Assembly (NCBI RefSeq): GCF_032854445.1
Contig: NC_088297.1
Coordinates: 2,479,991-2,543,990 of the forward strand
Source: Liolophura sinensis
Lineage: Eukaryota > Mollusca > Polyplacophora > Chitonida > Chitonidae
DNA: 64,000 nucleotides
Direction: 5' to 3'
The position numbers were made by a program, and so were the translations under genes. Below the pieces are notes generated by a model, which was not told where the DNA came from, did not search any database, and worked only from the letters and a program-made list of their open reading frames with translations. Shown piece by piece: positions 56,284-64,000 of the stretch; position 1 is the first letter of the stretch, and each line of letters starts with the position of its first letter.

Positions 56284-59200
56284 GTGCGTTCTATCCTTGT
56301 CGTCTACTGTGTGCCGTACGGTAGGTGTTATCCTCGATAGCGCTGTCTGGTGCCGGGGCTGGATACGTCTCTGTGTCGTTGAGTTCTAGCCTTGTCCTCT
56401 ACTGTGTGTTGGACAGGAGTTGTTATCCCCAGTACAACGGGCTGGTGCCGGGGATGGACACGTCTGAGTGTCGGTGGATTCTAGCCTTGTCTGCCTGCAC
56501 TTGAGAAGAGTTCCTACCCTCGGTATGTAGGACTGTTAAGAATGTCGGACTGTTGGACCATGCCAAGTCTGGGAAGAACAAAGAGACGTAACAAACAGCT
56601 GGTCGCAGACTAAAGTGCTCGGTTTTTCCAAAGTACATTAAACGTTTGGCCCGACTTAAACTCTAGTATTGATCTTGGCCTAGTACACAATCAGCGGCAC
56701 TTTAGTTCAGACTAAATTTAGTACCGGTCTTAACTGCTAATACACTTTTAAGCAACTGAGCCAAATTGGCAAAATGGAGCAGGAGACTGACTGCCGTTAA
56801 ATTGGGTCTCATTTAAAGGCTTTCAACGCTCTTTGTGGTCCAAAGTTTATAATCTTGGTAGTAAAAGACCTGAGTGCAAAGTCTCAGAAGTTAATTCATG
56901 TATATTCGTGGAAATGCTGTACACTAAAAAGTAATAGGTTTAGTTGGTGTAAGGTTAGAATAAGGCTAACTCTCGTCTTAAAACGTTGAAAAATGTTCTT
57001 TTGATGATAAGAAAGTTTTCTTTTCACTTTATAAGAATATATATAATTTTGGTTAGGCTAAATTCTCTTTCCTTCACCCCATGACTATTATTTTTTTTTT
57101 TTACAAAATACGATAACATAACACTAGAGCGTTGTAACCGTATGGTTCTCCCTATTACGTCCACCGTTAAGAAAGTGGACATCTTCCATGTACAGAGGTC
57201 AATGTACATTTCTTTCTCAATCGGACTAAATCATCTTAAAGTGAGAATTCCATGAATAGCACTTCTAGGCTATTTGATGCCATTTAGGGTGAAGTTCAGA
57301 CCTATCGGGAAGTAGCTCATTTCTGACACTCTAAACATTCATAAGTCATAAGCACATCAGTAGTAAGCTCGCATGGTTTGGGCAGAAGTATGTTGATAGC
57401 TTTGGCTTTTTCTTGGTATATGGGCTTTGTGCAAGACCTCATGGGCGCAAATGGGCGATGGGTAGCAATAGTTGGTAATACATATCCAAAAATCAAATTA
57501 ATAACAAAATCAAGGTGTTCAAAAAATCTTTGTTTTAAATATTAAACCTGACTAATTTGTCAATGACATCTAACTGAACTGGAGTAAAACTGTGTATTTA
57601 TCTATTTTCATATCACCTTTTCTTTTTCTACTGATCTACAGACTCACATCACTTACGTACTTATTACTTCTATTACGACATTAGATGTCTTTAACATCTA
57701 ACAACTTTTTGTGAGGTGAGGGGCCTAACCACTGATTTTACGGTCAGTATTTACCAGCACAGAATCCACACATTCGCATACATTTAACTACATGCATATT
57801 CAACAGTCTAAAAAAATTTTCAGTACAACTGTTTTCATGCACACCTCTAGCTTGTCCAATTGAAGAACGTTGTCATATTTTGTAACTTTCCTTTAAAGAT
57901 GATACAATTAACCTTATGTTTAAACAGTACTGTGTTCAGTTATCGTGGACATGGCGTTGGCTGAGAGGGTCGTGGAGGGGTTTGAGGGAGGGACAGTGGT
58001 CCTGCCCTGTACTGTCAGTATACAGGGTGATCTGCGGTGGATAATTGGTGGAACTAGCATTTTCCAAATCAGAACCGGTGGTCAAGTCCTCAAAGAAAAC
58101 ACCCCCTGGAAGGATGTAATTAGCCTTGTGGGGAGCAGTAATAACCTGAGCATCAGCCCACTCTGTCGTCAGAGAGATGACGGCAGAACGTTTAGGTGTG
58201 ACGATACAGGACCTGGAATAGATCAGCAGGAGACAATTGTCTGTGTGTTAGGTAAGTACCTGTACATGTAGAACAGCAGACAACTGTCAGGGTGTTAAGT
58301 AAGTACCTGTACATGTAGAACGGAAGACAACTGTCAGGGTGTTAGATAAGTACCTGTACATGTAGAACAGAACTCAACTGCCAGGGTGTTAGGTAAGAAC
58401 CTGTACATGTAGAACAGGAAACAACGGTCAAGCACATGTGGTCCAATATATGTGGCAGTGTTACATGTGATTTACTGATTTATTCTTTGATTGGTGTATT
58501 TCACTTATTCGACGGCGGCTAGCATTATGGTGGGAAGAACCAGGCAGAACCCGGAGGAAACCCTCAACTATCCGCGGGTTGCTGCCAGACCTTCCCACAT
58601 ATGCCCTACACGTAATTGAATATGGGTATACAATTTTTGTAGCCAACAGATTTGTATCGTTCACGCCGAGTATGAAAGGCCCATCCTGTTTGCGGCAGCC
58701 GCGCAAAGCCCCCTGGAGTGGGTTCAAATTACTCCAGATTGCGTCACTAAATGTTGAATTTTAAATCCCCAGCTTTTGTTTTTCCCAAAAGATACCTTGG
58801 GATATGCTGATTATAAAATGCTAATTCTTAAGTTGCAACTCCACGTACAATTTCCAGTAAAAGCAAGTCAAAAGTTAATGATCGTTCTAAATTTCCCCAA
58901 AACAATGGTATCGGTCACGGTTGAGTACATCATCGAATGCTATTTTAAAGGTTCTTACCGCCGAAAAACCGATTCTTATTTTCTTAGCTGATGTACTAAA
59001 CCAAATGAGAAACGTCTGATTAACGCTAATTAGGACATCTGTCAGTGATGTAGCGTACAATGATGATTTTTTAAACAAATTATACCTAAAGCTAAACATG
59101 TAGGCGCACTGATAAAACAAACAGTAAATTCTTATCCCCCCAACTACATGTATAAATCTACTTAAGAACGGATCAAATATTTACATCTCAAATGACCTCA

Positions 59201-62200
59201 ATACGAGTGGAAAGGTCAAGGTTGAGTACAAGGATAAAACTTTTTTCACAGGTTCTTCATAACAAACAAAAGCCCCTTCTTGAACACATCAAGCCATTAA
59301 AAAACGCCTTAATTAACGCTAATCCGGCATTTTTTTTAACAAAAAACTAATTTGACATATGCTGATAATGATATGCGAAGGTCACGGAATGCAGAGGTCA
59401 AGGTACATCAGCTCTTTACGGGATAAAGCTGTACAGAGGTCAGCTGCTGGCAAATACACGTGTGACAGCAACGGGTCGGAAATTGACAAAATTAAACGTT
59501 TTACTGTTTGTCGTACCTTAACTGGGTTTGACAAAATACAAAATAAGAAGAAAATGCTAACCTATATATCAACTGTCAATATTGTAGCTCCATCGGATGT
59601 GGAGGTGACTTTTGACCAACGTTCTCATCAGTTAACCTGTACAGCTGAGGGTTATCCTAACATGCACACCTTCAGCCCGTGGGAACATCGCCTGGGCGGG
59701 ATACTCATACGGAGACTGGGGAATGAGACACTTGGCACTTCTGTAAACTACGTTCTGCCTGAGAACCTGACATACACAGACACAGGAGATTACGTGTGTT
59801 CAGCGACAAACGGCATTAAGTCTTCACAATCAGGGCTGATCTATGTGGCTCCTCTCAGTAAGTTTTAATATTATTTTGTAAGATAAAGCTGTGGGTTGAA
59901 ATTTTTATGTAACCAACCTAAGCTTTATCTGCTCTCAACCCGTGCAAAAACCTGTTTGCACAATAAACAAAGGTGTTCCACATGCAATTGGCTACTGACG
60001 TCACACAGATGACGTGATGACGTCACACAGACGATATGTACATGTATTTTGATGGCCTTACACTGATAACATGATGCCGTCATACAGCCTAACATAATGA
60101 CATTACATAAACTAGTACGCCAAGCAGAGTGGACCATCACGTTCAATACCCAGTTTTATTAAGATTTGTAGCGCTGTCTGCTCAAGACACAATGTATACC
60201 ATCAGTATATTAAAGGATAGATAAAACTCTTTGGTTTCATTTCTCAATGTGCAGATTATCAGATGTAATAACATATAACAGCAAGAGTTTTCAACTTTCA
60301 CTCTGGGGGAGTGGAGAGGTAAAAATGTTTTCAAAGCACAGTTTTCTTAATGCCCCAGCTGTCAGTCCGGAAATTAAGCAGCTTGCAGTGCTGAAGTTAA
60401 CGATGATCCCTGTTTAAAAATAACTATGTGGATGACAGACCGAGTCGGAATCGGGGCAGGGCTAACGTTATCGACAGAATTTACCGGGGTCGGGGCACTT
60501 CGGGGGTGTACACCGAGTTCCAAGCAAGATGACATAATCTTTTTTGAAAAAATCCGACCGTTGACATCGCGAGCTGGCCATTGAAGTTTCCTAATGATTA
60601 AGTAACATCTGTCACGATTTGCTACTGTTGTAGTAAAAATGCCAGTTCATCTACAAGCCGTGCAGCAACAACAACAATGTGTTCGATACAAGGTTCAGTT
60701 CTCATTTCTGTTATCATCATTTTAAACTGCCCAACTGTTTGGAGTTCATTTTAAGGTACATTTTAACGAAACAATATAAACTCAAGACCAAAAGAAACTT
60801 TACCACTCATAAATTGAAGTTTAGCAAACGTTTTCAGTGAATTCGGTCAACTTAACCCAGTAAAAATCAAGTGCAAATATATTCCCATTTGGGTAAAGCT
60901 ACATGTAAGCCAATACCAATCCGTTGCAACAGAAAAATAAAAGTTTAAACCACGTGACCCGTGGACGGGCCGAATACACAAGGTCAAGCGGTGTAAAAAA
61001 CGTTAAAGCCAGTATGTCAGACATGCACAATGTTTAAAAACCACCGTAGTGATGCCACGACTGTCTCCAGAACAACGCGAGAGGGCCCTGGGCATGATGG
61101 CTGTGAGAGCCACTCATACTAACATTGCAAGAACTTATGGCTGTTCTCGTGTAACCGTTTCAAATCTGATGCAGCGATACAGGCAGACAGGACGGACCTC
61201 AGACAGGCCAAGATCAGGCAGACCTTGGATAATCATGCTCAGTGCCCGGTACTTGCGTGTCTTGCATCTGCGCAATCGCTTCCTGACTGTGACGTCATCA
61301 TCACTGAATGCGTTAGGTCATCGGCTCAGTCGGCAGACAGTGTCAAGGAGACTCCGGGATCAAGGAATCCGGGTTTATTGACCAATCAGAGGGCAGTTAT
61401 TGACGGCCCAACATCGTTGTCAGAGGTTGAGGTGGGCCCAAGTTGTACAACGTTAGCTGCGACGTGATTGGCAACGGGTCGTCTTCACAGATGAGCCGCC
61501 TCTGTATGTTCAGAGCTGATGGAAGACAGCGTGTAGGCCGTAGAGGAGGCGAAAGATCGGCATAAGCTTGCATTCAGGAAGTGGCACCGTATGGTGATGG
61601 TGGAGTGATGGTATGGGGAGGGATTTGTGGACAGGAACGGACACCACTGGTCATGATTGACGGACACTTAACAGCTCGGCGCTACGTGGATGACATTTTA
61701 CGTCAGATTATTCTGCCCTGCCTTTGCCAGCGTCCACGTGGTGTCCTTTAACAGCTCGAGTCGTGCAGAACTTTCTTGACGCCAACGACGTCAACGTCTT
61801 ACCATGGCCTGCTCGTTCCCCAGGCATCTCTCCCATAGCGCACCTGTGGGACGCCCTGGATCGCTGCATATGACAAAGAACTTTCAGCTAACCGGCAAGA
61901 AATGGTACAGGCTCTAGACGAAGAATGGCACCGTATCCCACGTGACCTAATCAGACGACTGATTTTCCCAACGCGTCGGAGAATGTTTCCATGCATTCAT
62001 GCAAGGGATGGCCACAAAAGGTACTGATGAGGCGATTTTATCAAACTGAACAACTTTTTCCTTACTCACGCGATTGGTCACCGAACTGAAATGCCGATTT
62101 TTTTTACCCCAACCCCACTTCGCCACAGGGGGTGGATATATTTTCTGCTGTTCTTTTCCTTACTTTGGACGTGGATTACCAAAACATGGTGATGTTTTCA

Positions 62201-63489
62201 ATATATTGCATGTCCAGCATCTGTTGTTTTGTGTTATTATAAATTTGGGCAATTAAACGTATGGTAAAGTTTCTTTTGGCCGTCCGTTTATGTAGAGTTA
62301 TGCACAAGTGATATGACGATTCACTGTGCCTATGGATGACCGATCACGAGAAGTCCAAATATGGCGTCTAGTTCTATGGGCTTATGTACGTTGCCAGTGT
62401 CTAGTTATTTTACATAAGCACTGAGAGTAAAACCGTAGCTGTAGTGAATCGACCATAGACCATATTTCACCGGTTTCATGTGACGATCTCCCAAGTTTCA
62501 TACAATCGTCACTGCACTGTTTATACACTCACTGCTGTACAGAATAGATTATTTGGAGTGACCGGAAGGTTAACTGTAATATTGTGGTCAACGCGTGGTT
62601 TCTTAAGAGTTTCTAGACTCTATGCACTACAATATACCAATGCTAAATCTCTCTAATCGTCAACCTTCGTATTTAAATGCTCATATTATTCTCTGCTTGT
62701 TTTTTTTTCCTTGTATTTGTTTTTTCTTTTCAGCTCCCGCCGTGTTTCAGAATCACTCAAAGAAGGTGACGATTGGTTTGGGGATATCTGAGACAATATT
62801 CGTGTCATTTTACGCACGATCATCCTCCGGTACTGTCCGGGTGATGTGGGAGAAAGCCGGAAAGAGTGACGCCCTACAGTCTCACCGGGAAGAGGCGGGT
62901 CTGGTCAGTCTGGCGGTGTATGGTCAGCTGGTCAGTCTTCTGGGGACAGTCACCATACTGACACTGACTGATGTCCGCCAGGAGGATAAGGGCAACTATA
63001 CCTTGACCGTCTCCTCTGACATCAACGGAGTAGCCCGCACATCAAGTACCAGATATTATGTTGACGTCACTGAGAAGCCATCGGCAAAGAAAGGTTTTGC
63101 GTTAAAGTTCGGTTAAATCAAGATGTCAAGATAGTAATTTTAAATCTGCAGAACCTTAGAGTCAACAAAGACGTCTTTGTAGTAGTTAAATGCGTCCAGA
63201 CTAAATTCCAAAACAGCCTAAAACACAAGTTCCCATAGTAATATATAAGAAAAAGTAAATACATAGTCAATAAAGCTGGTAACATGATCTAAATAATTCC
63301 AGCGCCAATACGTCGGAAGTGGACATTGTTAATTAAACAGTTTGTTTGTCGTTGCAGACACATCTGGAAATCACGCTGGAGCAAACAGTGGGGCGATTGT
63401 TGGAGGGGTGTTAGGCGGTTTCCTCGTTGTTGTTACATCTATCTTTACAGTGATAGTTGTGATCTTATGGAGAAGATCAAAAACAAAAG
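56244..63489 (+). CDS. Copy 8: three-Ig transmembrane receptor, cut by the window end
   Basis: Exons seen: 56244-56283 (MAGWCQCWTRLCV, donor gtgcgt), V 57928-58251, Ig4 59588-59857, Ig5 62734-63093, TM 63358-63489. All open, all in phase 1. The window ends at 64000, just before the expected microexon acceptor, so microexon, exon 9 and tail lie outside. V has unusual changes: SPLCRQ brings an extra Cys, and FRC and VCVLG another, so unpaired cysteines are possible. Same intron insertions as copies 6 and 7, but only four 47-bp units. Confidence 0.78.
57928..58251 (+). CDS. Copy 8 V-like Ig exon
   Basis: 324 nt, acceptor taaacag, donor gtaagt. VLPCTV, LRWII and DDGRTFRC, with extra cysteines at PLC and VCV. 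Confidence 0.84.
58238..58430 (+). repeat. 47-bp minisatellite carrying splice donors, copy 8
   Basis: Four units (donors at 58252, 58299 and 58346, and gtaaga near 58392); same unit as in copies 6 and 7. Confidence 0.9.
58485..58620 (-). mobile_element. SINE in the V-Ig4 intron of copy 8
   Basis: Same element as at 34540, with about 20 bp ('aatacgccgtactcaaggat') deleted. Confidence 0.7.
59384..59478 (+). pseudogene. Ig3 relic in the V-Ig4 intron of copy 8
   Basis: Same remnant as in copies 6 and 7 (GKYTC variant as in copy 7). Confidence 0.78.
59588..59857 (+). CDS. Copy 8 Ig4 exon
   Basis: 270 nt, open; LTCTA, SPWEH, DTGDYVC. Confidence 0.87.
60779..62283 (+). mobile_element. Tc1-like transposon, dead, copy 8
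   Basis: Inverted ends 'ccaaaagaaactttacca' and exact complement at 62262-62279. Same lesions as in copies 6 and 7. Confidence 0.87.
61049..61381 (+). pseudogene. Tc1-like transposase relic (copy 8)
   Basis: 110 open codons; 6 nt longer than in copies 6 and 7 (IIMLSARY instead of IISARY). Ends at the same TGA. Confidence 0.87.
62734..63093 (+). CDS. Copy 8 Ig5 exon (cysteine-free)
   Basis: 360 nt, acceptor cttttcag; VMWEK and DKGNYTL; open. Confidence 0.86.
63358..63489 (+). CDS. Copy 8 transmembrane exon
   Basis: 132 nt, IVGGVLGGF, LWRRSKTKG, donor gttggt. Confidence 0.86.
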
Positions 63490-64000
63490 GTTGGTATTCC
63501 TGACTCCGGAGACTTCATGTAACGTCCAACTTCCGAGCGAATGTCAGAAGAACAACAGTTATTTTGAGGATACTGGGTTTGTAACTTGACAAACAAATTA
63601 GAGTAGGCGGTTTTGCAGGATAAAAACGAGCTTCGTGCTCTGTGACCACGTTTACCGTTTTAATACGGAATAACATTCATACTCTACATGTCCATGTTGA
63701 TGGCACCCAAAACACATCCTTGTGTTGCCAAAAGAAAATTATACGTGTGTTATTTTCTCTTTCACGCTTTACTAAAAATAAGTGATTTGAATGTTAATTA
63801 GTTCATCCGATTGAGTGATATGGCATATTAGAGATTATTTCACTTATATAAGGGCAGTTATATTCAAGGAGGTAGAGAACTTGAAACAAGTGTGTGATGT
63901 ACCATTCTACGATGCAAAATGAATGTGCAAGGGACCGTATACATTTAACACTTTGCAGAGCTGTGCAGTGATACAAGTTTATAGTTTGTTTTATTTTATT
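63490..64000 (+). other. Copy 8 intron after the TM exon, cut by the window
   Basis: Follows the same intron of copies 6 and 7 to within about 3 bases of the expected tttcag acceptor. The missing exons lie outside. Confidence 0.7.

Overview
This window is animal nuclear DNA. Genes are split into short exons with consensus GT-AG introns, nearly all in phase 1, and the sequence is AT-rich and full of SINE-like and Tc1-like repeats. The tRNA-headed SINE (body reading 'ccggtttcctcccaccataatgctgg', 'gtgaaatattcttgagtacggcgtaaaac', AAT-rich tail), the 'tgagtgagtgag...ggggtttaacgtcgta' element and the many 'tacatgta' motifs look like the genome of a mollusc, probably a bivalve. That placement is inference, not a search result.

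One gene family fills the window. All copies are on the + strand, in tandem: type I membrane receptors of the immunoglobulin superfamily. The ancestral layout, reconstructed from splice sites, is: a short first exon with the start of a signal peptide; a V-like Ig exon; Ig2; Ig3; Ig4; a membrane-proximal Ig-like exon without the usual cysteines (Ig5); a transmembrane exon of 132 nt; a 25-nt microexon; an 89-nt cytoplasmic exon; and a 182-nt terminal exon with four tyrosine motifs (YESL, YESM, YENT, YQNV). Every ectodomain exon is 1-1 symmetric, so Ig exons can be lost or skipped without shifting the frame. The microexon changes phase, so the signalling tail depends on it.

Layout: copy 1 (330-6454, first exon off the left edge; five Ig exons, one nonsense codon in Ig3); copy 2 (8752-13644, a decayed copy without first or V exon); copy 3 (16457-17132, TM exon and microexon relic); an array of eight 89-bp first-exon units (about 18105-18800) followed by copy 4 (19054-26284, five Ig exons, broken by a transposon in Ig2, a lost microexon acceptor and an AT tract in the tail exon); copy 5 (27992-28834, tail exons only); then three closely similar units of about 12.2 kb, copies 6 (31413-41590), 7 (44013-53928) and 8 (56244 to beyond the right edge). 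Copies 6-8 have three Ig domains (V, Ig4, Ig5): Ig2 is gone and Ig3 survives only as an intronic relic. Copies 6 and 7 have complete open frames with all splice sites (472 and 470 residues); copy 8 is open as far as it is visible.

The introns hold shared insertions that date the duplications: a tail-intron SINE common to copies 1, 2 and 4-7; a dead Tc1-like transposon common to 6-8; and a 47-bp minisatellite in 6-8 that copies the V exon's 3' end with its splice donor 15, about 16 and 4 times. Only copies 6 and 7, and probably 8, look functional. The cluster reads as a fast-evolving, birth-and-death family of candidate immune or recognition receptors; this function is inferred from architecture alone.
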